Assembly: GCA_963573315.1 (NCBI GenBank)
Contig: OY752153.1
Span: forward strand, 124,001-188,000
Direction of reading: 5' to 3'
DNA length: 64,000 bases
Origin: Entomortierella parvispora
Taxonomy: Eukaryota; Mortierellomycota; Mortierellomycetes; Mortierellales; Mortierellaceae
In this document: one piece after another, positions 30,976 through 42,952 of the stretch
Numbering within the stretch: the stretch's first letter is position 1
How the letters are laid out: every line of letters begins with the position of its first letter
Notes under the pieces: generated by a model
What the model was told of the DNA's origin: nothing
Seen by the model: only the letters and a program-made list of their open reading frames with translations
Databases searched by the model: none
Position numbers and translations under genes: made by a program

Positions 30976-32961
30976 TTAACACATCTTGTGCAACTTGAAC
31001 TGTGAGTTGTCATGGCCCTGTTCAAATGATCTCCACTCATCTTCTTCCTGCAGCTCTTTCTCCTCCTTGTCCTCCGTCTCCTCGCCATAGACGTCTACAT
31101 CTTCCTCTTGGACGTTGACATCGTCCTTCTTCTTCTCAAAGATCCACTTCTTGTCAAGGTACTCAAACTCAAATCCTCTGACCATGCCATCCTCGCCTGT
31201 CAGGAAGGTCACCATTTGAGCAGTCTTGACAGACCACAGATCGATAAAGAGAGTGAACGACTCGAAATGATAATGCTCCATCCTGTCGACAAAGGTTGTG
31301 AAATGGAAAACCAAGTGCTTATCCTCCACCGTGAAGGTGACATCGCCGGCAAACAAGGGGTGGGTGTAGGTACCGGCGTATTCACTCAAGGAGTGGGCCG
31401 TGGGGCTGTTTTTTTGGCGAGGAGGGAAATTTCCCTGGCCAAGCTCCTCGACTCCTTCAAAGACACGTTTGGTTGTCGCGAGTGCAACCTGGGTCCAGTC
31501 CTGAGTTCTGGGGAGGTCGAGAATTTCATCTGCCAGATAGTAATAGATCATGTCAGGGTAGATAGCTGCATAGGTGTTGGAAAGACAGGCAATGACCAGA
31601 TCCGACTCTGGGAGCAAGGCAATCATGGAGGAGTAGCCAAGAGAGTTGCCACCTACACAATTGAAAGACATGTCAGCCTGGTGTTTACATAGTGTCTTCC
31701 AGCACTCACACATGCACAACAAAAATTGAGTTTACCATGGTAGTACACGGATTGGCCCTTGTAGGTGTCAGAAAACCATCCCATGCCATAGGTTGTTGCA
31801 GGTCCCAGCTCAGGAATAGTCCTGGCGCCTCGGGCAATTGTGCGAGCCGTCAAAATTTCCTTGATCGAGGATTTGGACAAGACCTGTTTGCCATCCAGCT
31901 CGCCAAACTTCATGATGGTTTCTCCCCACTTGAGCAGATCCTCCATGTTGGAGTACACATCTCCAGCGGCCGCGTGGAACTCAACCCGTCGAGTGAGATA
32001 TCCTTCGTGGAATTTGCCCTCTTGAGCATCCTTCAAGCTATCGGCATAGAAGGGCATGGCGTGGTTAGGACGCTTGCCCATCTCGACTGGCGAGAAGCCA
32101 GTGTGGGAGAGACCCAAGGGACGGAAAATCTTGTCGCGAACAAGACGCTCATAGGAGACGCCCGCAACATTGGCCGCTGCCTCTCCCGCAATAACGTAAC
32201 CCATGTTTGAGTACTGGAGCTTTGTGGTGAGCTTTGTGGGAAGGTTCAAGTTCTTGAGCCGACTGATGACTTGAGCCCGGGTCTCGGTCGTGTTGGTCCA
32301 AGGGGTATCATCGTGTGGAAGACCCTATCCAGGACATGAATTAAGAGTGAGTCGTAGATTACCATGAAGGATTACAATCCTCCGAAGTTCAAGTCTTACA
32401 GAGCGATGGGAGAGATAGTCAGCGATGGTCAACTCTTCCGAGAGCATGGTACTGAGGCGGGCTTCTGGAACGTATTCAACAACGGGGGTCTTGTCCCAGT
32501 CGAGCTTCCCCTCGGCAACCAACTCGCCAATCATGGCAGCCGTCATGGCCTTGGTCATGGATGCAATCGGCATCAATGTCTGTCACAACAGGAAAGAATT
32601 AGACAATGTTAGATCCAAACAAAAAGCGACCAGGGAGGAGGAGGTGTAACAGGTGTAACAGGTGTAACCATAGAGAAACAAGGATAGCATTCGTCGTAGA
32701 CGCCCCTAGTCTTACCTCGGCTGTCACTGGATCGCCATTTTTGTTGCGCTTGCCGAATCCCTCGGCAAAGATAACCTTTCCCTTGTGAAGGACGGCGACA
32801 CTCATGCCGGGGACACCGGTCAAGTTTCTGGCATGATCAATGGTCCTTCGCCAACTGTCATATTTGGCCTCTTGGCTGTCAAAGGGCAAACCTTCCACTG
32901 AGGAGGTGGAGGCAAGAAGCTGCAGGGCAGCCCCCAGTACAACAACGGCAGAGATCTTCAT
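30976..32961 (-). CDS. Secreted beta-lactamase-like serine hydrolase
   Basis: Exons 32961-32716, 32579-32400, 32324-31736 and 31652-30976, 563 residues. The N-terminus MKISAVVVLGAALQLLAS is a signal peptide. The class C beta-lactamase/penicillin-binding-protein fold is shown by SMTK at 89-92 (nucleophile Ser and general-base Lys), YSN at 180-182 and HGG at about 338-340 in place of KTG. Such fungal proteins are usually esterases, peptidases or amidases rather than antibiotic hydrolases. The last approx. 60 residues are a highly acidic tail (VQEEDVDVYGEETEDKEEKE). The C-terminal beta-rich part after residue 400 fits the lipocalin-like domain often fused to this family. Divergent from the MFS gene at 34650. 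Confidence 0.88.
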
Positions 32962-34276
32962 GTCTAAACTTCTTTCCTGAAACTTGTGGTGGAGGTGGGA
33001 GGCTGATGGGAACTTTTGAAGAAGGAGAGGGTGGGTTCGCCTCTTTTAACATTCGAGAGCTGAGCAGGACGAGATGGTGGACTGCCGTTTGGAGTTTGGG
33101 GGCGGGCGAGGTCCGAAGAGGGCGCCAAGAGTTTTGTGTTACCACGCGGTCCACGCCAAGGGAGCTGCTGACGATGCTGTGAGTAAATGATGAGGAAAAG
33201 CGAACCAAGTAGGGAAAACATGCCCTCAAGACCAGTCCCTCGCCCCCCGCGGGGCCTGTACTTCCCTACATGACGCTACCTTGTATCCTCGGGGGGCTAC
33301 TGGAGCTCTGTCGCTAGATTTCTGCCACGTTCGTGACATGTTGCTCAGGTATCATACTGTAGACACCATTCAAGATCTTCTCGAACCTCTGTTCCGTTGA
33401 GCTACGGCAATCACACCTGTCGATCCAGGTGAACCTCGCCGCTCCTTGACACTCCACAACAATTGCAATTGCATCCAGCACTTTCATGAACGGATTCAAA
33501 CCTGAAGGTTCCCGAGATACTGGAGAATGGTATCTTGTATCTTTGTTTATTGTTATTTTGTCTTTTGACCTCTTTTCACATACGTGTCAGTGGTACGCCT
33601 ACCTTGTAAAACCTGCACCGTCGAATCGCTTGCTCTTTCAGGTGCCATTGAGGTGATCTGCTGATGTGGGGAGTGACCAAGGAGACGAACCCGATGAAAA
33701 GTTGTCTGTCTGTCAAGGGAGTCAGCTCATAACCTCGTGTTGGAAACGGCTCTTTGCGCAAAGGACATTCACTGTTGCAAGGCTCTCTACTTTTACCTTC
33801 ATCCTGTCTGACCTGTCCGATCCAGGAAAGAGGGCGCGGGCAGAAAACAAGTTGTTCTGGAACGAGAACAGCACGTATCCTAGCTGACAGACAGACCATC
33901 CCTGTATGCCACGTATATGGCAGTGTCCGAAGCGAGGGTTGGTCCTAGGCGAGCTAGTGCGTACCATGTTTGTATGCACAGCAGGTGCCGACTGCTACAG
34001 TAGACAAAATACAAGAGACGCGGCTCCCGAGGCAAACAATGCCCGTTCTACTCATTCCGCTGCATTCCTCATGTACTGTAATAGTACAGTACAGTGACAT
34101 TCAAGGGCGAGGATGATGAATTGAAAAAGAAAAAAGAAGGCGCGGCTTGTTGATGGGTTGTCGAATGCGAGGGAAGAGTTGTAGGCGAGAGGAGCAGGGG
34201 GAAGGTGCAGCTCTGTCATCCATGTTGGGATCCTTCAAGGAGACGCATCCATTTGTCAGAGACAGAAGGGGTGTCA

Positions 34277-34307
<31 letters not shown>

Positions 34308-34649
34308 GATGTGTGAACATGTTTAGCTACGACTGGGAGAGAGGAAGGAGAAAGAGCAAGAAGAAAGAAGACAAGACAGAATGATGAATGCATGCGACTG
34401 TGATGGATGGATGGATGGATGGACAGAGGGGATGTAATGCAATGCAATGCAATGCAATGAACAAGAAAGAAGAGAAAGAAAGAAAGAGACATGGGATCCC
34501 GTTTCTTCCTGTCTGCACCCGTCCCTTTTCTTCTTCCTCCTCCTCCTGCTCCTCCTCCTCTTCACCCCTCCTTTCCTTTCCCTTTCCCTTCCTCTCCTGT
34601 CTTTCTTCCTTTCCTTTCCTTTCCTTCCCTTCCCTTCACTCTCCACACC
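32962..34649. other. Divergent promoter region, hydrolase to MFS transporter
   Basis: No gene recognised. It contains simple repeats at 34270-34460 ((GT)n, (GATG)n and (CAATG)n) and a long pyrimidine-rich leader at 34500-34649 before the transporter start. Confidence 0.5.
34270..34465. repeat. Cluster of microsatellites
   Basis: GTGTGTGT near 34280-34300, GATGGATGGATGG near 34402-34421, and CAATGCAATGCAATG near 34440-34460. Confidence 0.8.
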
Positions 34650-37600
34650 ATGCTGCCCTCAGCCACAAACTCCTCTCGCACAGGCCAGCCTCACCCGTCC
34701 ATCTCTGTCCGCATCCCCGGCCCATCCTCCTCGCTACCCTTGTCGCCGCCGCCAATGCGATCGCTCTCGCCCGAGGATCTCTTGGCCCAGACCTCGCTCC
34801 TCGACAACCTCATGGACGATATCGGCATGGGCAGGTTCCAGAAGCAGCTCTTGGTATGAACCTGTTGCAACTCGATGGGGCTCAATGCTAGCTAGCAAGA
34901 AAAAAAAAGCAGCCTTCTTGAATCGTAGACTGCAGATCCACCTCGGAATCTCACTCTTCTTCCTCCTTCCTGCATAGGTGCTCTGTGGCCTAGGATGGTT
35001 CGCTGATAATGTGAGTATAGAGATTGAGTCTGGGATGGATCGCATCATCGTCAGCATCATCATCGGCATATCATGACATGACAGGAAGAGATTGACTGAC
35101 TCTCCCTTCCGTTGGTTCCTGGCAACTGTAGATGTGGCTCCAGGTAAGAACAAAATGAAAGGACAGGAACACCATGCAAGCTGTCATCGTCGTCGTTGTT
35201 GCATCCACCAACATACACACACTCATTCTCGTCTCCCTGCAGTGCATCGCGCTGATTCTCCCACGGGTCCAGGGTGAGTCCGAGTGGCCGTTATCGCTCT
35301 CTTTTTATTAATTTTTCGCCACTTTTTGCCACGAACCCACGCACGCACCCGCGCGAAATGATGTGCAATGCAGCCAATGGCCCCGATCCATGTCCCCCTC
35401 CTGTCCCCTTTTTCCCACTAGTCTGGTTTGTCCTTCTCCAAACTGACTAAAACCGCCCCACTTGTCTCCCTTGTCTTCATTCCTTCGCCCTGTCGCCGTC
35501 GCCTTTTCTCTCTCTATTTCTTTATTCTCATTCTCAAAAAATATAGACCAGTTCGAGATCGAGGACAAGTATATTGGCATTCTCTCTAGCTCCATGTTCA
35601 TCGGCATGATGTTTGGCGCCATGTTCTGGGGGATGCTCGCCGACGCCTACGGCCGTAAGATGGCCTTCAACTTTACCTTGATCGTCACTACTTTTTTTGG
35701 AATTGCCGCCAGTTTTGCAACCTCGTACTGGCTCCTCTGTCTCTTGATCCTCGGACTGGGCTTTGGTGTAAGTCTTCCAGATCAGGACATGGGGTCTGGA
35801 CCCTTGAAACGCCGCTGGTTACTAAGCAACTCGATTGACCTTTGTTTGAATGTTACTTACCCACTTAGGTTGGCGGAAACATGCCGGTGAGTCCCATTGT
35901 CCCGTTGATATTGCGCAGATGACCAGCTTCACCGGCCGGCTGCGCGCTTTTTTTTTTTTTTTCTCTTGATCCCGACCCCTTTTGCCGCAGTTTTTGTCGC
36001 TAATGTTTGAATGCAATCCCCCAATAGGTTGACGGTAATCAACAACCACACAGTGGAATCATCAGCACTAGCAAAAAATGGACGGGACGTCGCTGGATCG
36101 CTGGATCGCTGGATCGCTGATTTTTTTTTATTTTTTTTTTTTTGCCCTGCTTTTTCACCCGTCTAGGTGCTTTATTTCTGGAGTTTACGCCAAAAAAGAA
36201 CCAATACTTGTTGACATTCCTTTCAATATTTTTTTCGTTCGGAGCAGTGGCCACCTCTTTACTTGGCTATTTTTTGCTCCCTCCATTCAGTTGTGAAACT
36301 CTTGTAGAGGGCGGCTGTCAAGGACGAGGATGGCGGTATATGCTTCTCGCTCTTGGCGGTGTGGTAAGTGGTTCATATGTTACTGTGGCCAGAGATGTTT
36401 GAATCGGCTGTTTTTATGACGTCCTAACCCATATCTCGCTGATACAACATAGACACTCTCGATGGTCGTGGGAAGAGTTGTTTTGTTCAAACTGGAAGAA
36501 TCACCAAAGTTTTTGCTGAACCATAACAGGCACCAGGAAGCAGCCATGGTCCTATGTCGGATATTTGAGATCAACCACAAGGAACCTCAATCCGACAATT
36601 TTGAAGAAAACATTGAGGCACTTACGACCCGCTTCCAACAGCCTGACACTGGGATCTATTCTGGAGAAGAATCGTCGTCATCGGAATCAGAGTCTAGTGA
36701 TCCTGGTACATCACCGACAGAGTTTGGCAACATGCGAAGGATCCCCACCTCTGATCCCGACTCGTCGGCCTTATCTCGTCATCGCCGTCAGACTTCCAAC
36801 CAAGCAGGAGGGTCTATTTCCTATGGGACAGTATCTCGAAACATGTGCTTTGGACGACATCAACGGCAATGGAAACACAAATGGCACACAGCCATGCGGC
36901 GGCTGGAGCCATTGTTGGCGCCTAAATACCGCTTGAGTACGATGTTGATCTGGATTATCTGGGCATTGGTCGCATTTGCCTACACAGCCTTCAATGTCTT
37001 TTACCCGAAATTCCTGCAAGAGCATGGACAAGCCGGCAATCAGTCCTTGAAGCAAGTGTACCAGGACATGGTGATCTATTCTCTAGCAGGCGTCCCTGGG
37101 TCTGTGGTGAGTCATACTGGCATCTTGGTGGACAAAGAAGCAGAAAAGTCTTGCATTATAATATCGCAATCATGCTGACCCTCCCTTTTTGCTTTTACTC
37201 TACCCAATTCTTTTCATGTTCTAGATTGCCACGTTTATGGTAGAAACGTTCTTGGGAAGGCGGTATACGATGGCTGTTTCGACACTGGGCACAGCCTTGT
37301 CAGTGATCTTGTTTGCGTTCCTTACCAGTCACACAGTCAGTGTTGTCGTGTCTGCAATCCTCAGTCTGTTGTCGACATTGAACTACGCAGTCCTTTACTC
37401 GTACACGCCCGAGGTGTTCCCGTCAGAAATCCGGGGCACGGCTTGCGGCGTCGCGGCGGCCATGTCGCGTCTGTAAGTTTTTTTTATTTTTGTTGCACTT
37501 GGTGTAAACTGTAGCAGGAGAGAGGGTGGACCGACTGACTGACCCCACTGACACTAATATCCACAACACAAAAAATAGGGCAGGAATTGTCTCTCCATTG

Positions 37601-37726
37601 ATTGTCGGTGCAATGTTGGCAGTGAGCACCTCGTTTCCGTTGTATGCTTCAGCGGCGACATTCTTGATCTCTGGCATCTGCATGTGCTTCTTGCCCATTG
37701 AAACAAGGGGAAGGGCTGCAGAATGA
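34650..37726 (+). CDS. MFS transporter of the SV2/SVOP-like type
   Basis: Eleven inferred exons: 34650-34853, 34978-35010, 35132-35143, 35243-35273, 35547-35767, 35869-35886, 36028-36034, 36167-36363, 36453-37106, 37225-37472 and 37579-37726, summing to 590 codons in frame. Three exons are tiny (12, 18 and 7 nt). The frame across them reads GLGFGVGGNMPVDGALFLEF, a signature of sugar/organic-ion MFS proteins related to synaptic vesicle protein 2. GRKMAF after TM2 and EIRGTACG near TM11 fit the family's loop motifs. A large Ser-rich cytosolic loop lies between TM6 and TM7 (about residues 280-370). Probably a plasma- or vacuolar-membrane transporter for small organic ions; substrate unknown. The start follows the pyrimidine-rich leader. 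Confidence 0.85.
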
Positions 37727-38447
37727 TACCCCCAACGGCCCCTCCATACCGTTGCGCGGCCATATATCTCCTTATTTATTCTTTAGAATGAGTAGAATGT
37801 ACATTTTGTAAAACATAGACGGCAAACTCGAGTACAACAACGAATACCATTGTCACTCAATTCATTTATTGGATGGAATTTCAGAGCCGTGTCTACAAAC
37901 ATGGTTCGCAAGCTGGCTTGACAAGTGATCTCAATTGACAAACCCCACTCGTTAGACTTGTTCACTGCTCACCACGGTCTTATCCCAGCTCACGTTCCCT
38001 GTCAATGGGTGAGCGATCCAATGCTTTCTTCCGTGTCGGTTTAGGTATTTCTTTTCTTTTACGGTCTGTCTCTGCCATTTGTAAACCCTTTCCCCTGTGT
38101 TTTTTTTACCTTCTCTAAAACTTTCCTTCCCTCCCATCCCTTTTCCTCCTTTCCTTTCTCCCATCCATTCCTTGGGGAACAGGCGATAGAAAAGGTTGAA
38201 CTCCACGCTCTTTTTTTTCCTCAAACCAGCCTGAATGCTACCAAGGTCAAAACGGGTTGCTTCGAGTCCTAACACTGACACATCTGTTACGTTCCGCCCA
38301 ATCCCAGGCCTTCCAAGGCCAAGCTGGGAGTGTAAACAATTTCCGATGCAAACTTTTCTTAATGTCAACGGAAGACTTTCTCTTATCATTGGTATTTATT
38401 ACACGATAGACAGCTATCACCCCTACAGTTGTGTGGTACTGAGTGAC
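37727..38447. other. Convergent intergenic region, MFS gene to secreted protein 1
   Basis: 3' flanks of two convergent genes. A 145-codon minus-strand frame at 37952-38389 is rich in Lys/Gly low-complexity sequence and has no recognisable domain; I do not treat it as a gene. Confidence 0.5.
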
Positions 38448-39173
38448 TTAAAAGCCGACCTTGATATCATAGCCATTCGCGACCTTCTTCAAACGGTATC
38501 CGGCCTTGCCGACACAGTCTCCGTACTCGTACACCGAGGTGATGTTGCCACCACTGGCGCCTCTGGTCTTGGAAGTGGGGTTATAAAAAACCGCCTCAGT
38601 CTTGGGCAAGGAACTGCAGGGGGCCGAAGGGTTAGAGTTCCAAGGATAGTACTCCACAAAGCCCACCTGGCCATTAGAGAGTTTTCCAGACCCGGCGGGC
38701 AAGGACCATTCACCGACCACGATCGACTTGTTCTTGACGGTATCGATCAAAGTTCCCCTCCAAGTCGTGCCCCCAATATTTTTCACCTCCATCTGGTAGG
38801 TATGTCTGTAATTGCCGGGGACCTCCAGTTTGCAGCTCACACCAGGACCGCCATCCGCACCTGGGGTACAGTTCTTGTGACGTGTAGTGGTACCGCCCTG
38901 GAAGGAGGAAAAGACGGCGTGGATCATCTGCTTGCCATTGGCGTTGGGGATAGGCTGGAGTCCAGTGTAGCCAACCTCTTTGACGTTATGAAAGTTGAAC
39001 TGCTGAGCGAAATAGAAGCCAGCGACTTGAGGGGCGTGGGCCATGTTGAAGGGGAACGTGATGTCGTTCATACCATTCACGGGCGCCTTTTTGAAACTCC
39101 AGCCGTTGCCGACGAGACCAAAAGCGAGGGAGGGGGCGCAGAGCGCGAGAAGTGCGGCAGCGGAGAGCTTCAT
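38448..39173 (-). CDS. Secreted DUF3472-like protein, paralogue 1
   Basis: Single exon, 241 residues. Signal peptide MKLSAAALLALCAPSLAFG. The body is beta-rich with GFYFAQQFNF, GYTGLQPI, FSSFQGGTTT, ADGGPGVSC and TTWRGTLID, and it ends VANGYDIKVGF. Conserved Cys pairs suggest disulphides. The pattern resembles secreted fungal proteins carrying DUF3472, but I name the domain from memory of its motifs only. Two paralogues lie downstream at 41579 and 42953. Role unknown; a carbohydrate-related or surface function is a guess. A TATA-like box lies about 120 bp upstream. Confidence 0.75.
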   Translation of the reverse strand: MKLSAAALLALCAPSLAFGLVGNGWSFKKAPVNGMNDITFPFNMAHAPQVAGFYFAQQFNFHNVKEVGYTGLQPIPNANGKQMIHAVFSSFQGGTTTRHKNCTPGADGGPGVSCKLEVPGNYRHTYQMEVKNIGGTTWRGTLIDTVKNKSIVVGEWSLPAGSGKLSNGQVGFVEYYPWNSNPSAPCSSLPKTEAVFYNPTSKTRGASGGNITSVYEYGDCVGKAGYRLKKVANGYDIKVGF

Positions 39174-39293
39174 GATGTGTCTGTTTGTTTTTGAAGAGAT
39201 AGTAAGGTGGGAAGGAGAGAGAAGGAAAGGTGGGAGGGTTTCTTTGTTTCTGGAAAAGGGTAATGGAGCACCATGGTGGGGGGTGGGTTGCCT

Positions 39294-39300
39294 CTTTATA
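39294..39300 (-). promoter_or_regulatory. TATA-like box for secreted paralogue 1
   Basis: TATAAAG on the minus strand, about 120 bp upstream of the ATG at 39173. Confidence 0.4.
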
Positions 39301-40884
39301 TCAATTTTTTTTCTCCTTCTGTTCCTGAATTGAGCCCGCTGGAGTCATCCGCCCCTGGGATTTGTTTGTTCGAAAAGAGAGCTAGAAAACACACTGAGAA
39401 GAACAGGGCCGTCACCACCAATTAAGAGCAGATGGCTTCTTTCTTTCTTCAATTGCCCAAATGGGCTCCCTCATTTTGGAGAAATTGGAACTTGTTGCTC
39501 TTGTGTTCAGTACATGTACCTCCAACCAGGGTGCAATTGAGTCTCACAATCTTGATATGGTTCAATTGACATCCAGCTGTCTCGCCGCATAGAAGTACCT
39601 TCAGGACCAGCTTCACACGATTTGAAATCAGCTTGACCCACACAGACAAAAATCAACATGCCTAATTGCAAAGCCACATTGGCTGACTGGCGCTGAGTAC
39701 CAAGACACTAACTACTGTACGTCCATGGCATACATAGCGCTTATCTAGTTTGGAATGAGTGGGTTGATCCAACCTGAAATTCAGAAAGCAGGTACTCAGT
39801 GTCTCAGTCCTTGCCTACAGTCCCCGGCTACATTGGCTGTAGAGTACCCGGATTTCGCTTGCACAACTGCGCAACATCCTTTTCGTGTACCTCTGTGACA
39901 TCGCCGCCGTCGCTACCCTCGGTTTTGATGCGGGATCTAAGAATATGACCTTAGTCTAGGGGCGAGGAATGATGCGTGAGGAGGGCCGATATTTCAGGTA
40001 TGAGGCTACTTACAGCTTACGCCAACCCAGATATCGGTATGTTCTCCGACTCTAGCAGAAAAAGGCTTACTCTTCCACCATTGGTCTCTACATCAAACTC
40101 ACAAAGATATTATATACCACAGGTCGTTGTATGTCGTACGAATCTTCAGCAGGTATATTAATAGTTGTAATCGCCAGAATTTCCATAGAACAACTTTTCG
40201 CCCACACCACTATTCACGGTCAAGCAGCAAGTCTGTATGGTTGGTTATTGTCCCACCTAGGGAAGTGGAAGCGACTCTGTGGATAATGTTCTTATTATTG
40301 TCTGGTCGAGGGTGGATTTCACAGAAAGGGGAGTTTATTTTTGTCAGGAATAAGGATGACGTCGAAAGGAAACCCTTGCTATTGCGATTGACCTCGACAG
40401 CAGCTTCTAGTAGGTACGCCTACGCCATGAAAGTGAAGGATAGTGCAAGAAAGGTGGCAGCTGCATCGTTTGAAGCGGACCCTTCAAAGTCATCACGTGA
40501 TGAACGCCACCAACCGCAAAGCCACGTCCCAAGCGCGTCTCTCCAAAAGAAAAGAAAGCAAAGTCGACGTGGCACTTGTGGGCCAAAGCGCTCCGTCACA
40601 TCCTCATTTCATTCCTCCATCCACACCACTCATTCTTAGAGATCATCGTCCTTGAGGCCAACCACAGGTAAGCCAGGCGTATGAAGTATCATCATGGAAA
40701 CAAAACATAGTGTCATCCATGTTCTAACCCCTGCTATTCTTATCCGCCCCGTAATTCTCGATGCGATAAAGACTCAGCCCGATCATCTTGGATTTATACC
40801 TCCGAGTGGAGCTCGATGATGAATCTCGTGGTGTCGGATTTTCGGATCATACGATGATTACATAGACTATATCATTACATTCCC

Positions 40885-41299
40885 ATGCTTGCTAGTGTGG
40901 AGGAATATGTTGCTCATCGTGATGCATACGAATGTGTAGAACCAGTTGTCCAATTTTTCCTCATATACGAAGGTGAAGTTTCCGAGTATAACGAGACATG
41001 TTTTCGCGTTGTGTTCGACTTGGATCCACTGAGAAGTTCTGAATGGACCGAGTTTGTTATCTGCGGAAAGTGGGCTGACGCGGATTGCACTAGTTGGACT
41101 TTTTTTTTTTGCAATAGAACACCGGAAGAATTATTGTCATGGGCTCAGGAGTGCGTCGACGAAACTTTCCGATAGAGTTCGAGCCAGACATCAGCAGAAC
41201 GATTGGTCTTTACGAGATGCATCGAAAACTTTTGGTGCAGCGGGGTGCTGCTGACAAATATCAGGACCAAGTTGACGAAACCCCAGTGTTGTTATCGTA
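40885..41299 (+). pseudogene. Hypothetical gene or broken remnant
   Basis: Frame 1 gives 96 codons from 40885, including SVEEYVAHRDAYECVEPVVQ and RSSEWTEFVICGKWADADC, and stops at 41173. Another frame overlaps its end and continues with coding-like sequence (EFEPDISRTIGLYEMHRKLL) to a stop at 41297-41299. A T-tract followed by CAATAG (near 41100-41115) resembles a splice acceptor between them, but I found no donor that joins the frames properly. Either a small spliced gene or a decayed one. Not recognised. Confidence 0.3.
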
Positions 41300-41578
41300 A
41301 GGGCTTTGGCAACTCGCAGTAACTGAAAGGACCTGAGGCAAAAAAATACGAAATAAAAAGAGAAAAAAAAATTGTTGAGAAAGTCGCTGTAAACGAAAGC
41401 ATGGTTTATATCCCAGCATCGTTGACTCTAGTTATGGAATGCAATATATTGGGGGAGTAATTGAGGACCTGGAGGACCATGACTGATCAGAAGATCACGG
41501 ACATTCAAGAGAATATTGTGTGGGGCCACTTTATTTCTTGGGGCTATTAATGATCTACAAGCTTCTCCTCAGGAGGTA

Positions 41579-42307
41579 TCAGAAACCACACTTGATATCA
41601 TACCCCCCGGTCACCTTGGTCGCTGAGTATCCAGCCTGGCCAATACACTCTCCATATTCGTAAACTTTGGTGATGTTGCCGCCGCTGGCTCCCTTGGTCT
41701 TTGATGTCGGATTATAAAACGTCACTTCGGTCTTGGGCAAGGAGTCACAGGTATGCGACGGCTCTCCATTCCAGATGTAGTATTCTACAAAACCGATGTA
41801 GTTACTCGAGATTTTTCCGGCTCCGGCTGGCAAAGTCCACTCTCCGATCACGTCCGCGGTGCCAGTCTCAGCATCGACCAAAGTACCTCTCCAACTAGCG
41901 CCACCAATGTTTTCGATCACAACATTGTAGGTATGGTTGTAATCACCGAGGATCTCCACAGCACAGCTCACGCCTTCACCGCCATCGGCGCCCATGTGAC
42001 AGTTCTTATGGTTGGTCGTGGAACCACCTTGAAAGGTTGAAAAGACTCCGTGGACAATGCTCCTACCATCCAAACGGTCTGCCCGGGGTTGGACTCCACA
42101 GTAGGCAAGATTATCCACGCGGTAAAAACCGAATTCTTGCGCGAAATAGAACCCGCTCTTGTGAGGGGCATTGGCCATGTTGAAAGGAAAAGTGATGTCG
42201 TCAAGTCCTTCCGCTGGGGCTCTGGAAAAGCTCCAGTCATTTCCAATGAGGGCCCATGCAAATGAAGGAGCAGACAACGCGAGAAGTGTGGCGACGGTTA
42301 ACTTCAT
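41579..42307 (-). CDS. Secreted DUF3472-like protein, paralogue 2
   Basis: Single exon, 242 residues. Signal peptide MKLTVATLLALSAPSFAWA. It shares with paralogues 1 and 3 the FYFAQ, FSTFQGGSTTNHKNC, ADGGEGVSC, ASWRGTLVD, GEWTLPAGAGK and NPTSKTKGASGGN motifs and the GYDIKCGF terminus, including the extra C-terminal Cys seen in paralogue 3. The Cys pattern fits an extracellular protein. Function unknown. Confidence 0.75.
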   Translation of the reverse strand: MKLTVATLLALSAPSFAWALIGNDWSFSRAPAEGLDDITFPFNMANAPHKSGFYFAQEFGFYRVDNLAYCGVQPRADRLDGRSIVHGVFSTFQGGSTTNHKNCHMGADGGEGVSCAVEILGDYNHTYNVVIENIGGASWRGTLVDAETGTADVIGEWTLPAGAGKISSNYIGFVEYYIWNGEPSHTCDSLPKTEVTFYNPTSKTKGASGGNITKVYEYGECIGQAGYSATKVTGGYDIKCGF

Positions 42308-42952
42308 TGTGGTGGAGGGGATGGGAAGGGGTGGGTTTTTTTTCTAAGGAGGCCCTTTTCTTTTGATTGCTTAGGGAAGTGAAGACAAGGGCTGCGAAAT
42401 AAAGGTTGGGAGGAGATGGAGAAGGTTGTGCTCACAACAGTCTTTTGAATGGTCAAGGCAGATCCCCTTTCTTTAGTCCTTTTTCATTTTTTCTTGTCTG
42501 TCCCGAGTCGTCCATTCTTGCTTTCGAGAATCAAGAATGGTGACAGTGTGCGTTATATCCCAAATAGGAGATGGCGGCGTACCCTGGTAACACAGCCATG
42601 TGGAGGATTGATTCGCGTCGAGTGAAAAAGGATGACCATGGATCGTCGGATCGCCTGTTCATCTATTTCAATGACACGTGAAGGAGGATCTCCTGGCATA
42701 CAAAAAGGGGTGTGAATGCTTTTTGGGTGATGTCAGAGATAGAAACGATAACTGAGAGGGTTACAACTTTTGTCTGGATTGTGGAATAAATAGAAATTTG
42801 AGAGATGTGAGAGGGTATTCTGGGGGCAATTGAAGGTCTACTGGAAATGATTTACAGATCGTTGAGAAGGACCATGGTGAGTCTGCGACATTGGTTTTAT
42901 TACGCAAAGTTTCAAGAGATCATCAACTTTCCAAATGTGCTCGTGCCACTCT
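42308..42952. other. Spacer between secreted paralogues 2 and 3
   Basis: Promoter of paralogue 2 and 3' flank of paralogue 3. No gene seen. Confidence 0.5.

Larger units (their letters stand above)
39174..41578. other. 2.4-kb spacer between secreted paralogues 1 and 2
   Basis: No intact gene recognised. A possible broken gene lies at 40885-41299 (listed separately). The rest, including 39400-40600, shows no support for coding. Confidence 0.45.

Noticed and set aside
33700..33900. Inverted TGTCTGTCTGTCA / TGACAGACAGAC repeats as a possible MITE
   Set aside because: The arms are short simple repeats with no further similarity and no target-site duplication.
37952..38389. Minus-strand frame of 145 codons
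   Set aside because: Low-complexity Lys/Gly-rich sequence, no homology pattern, and it covers the 3' flanks of two convergent genes.
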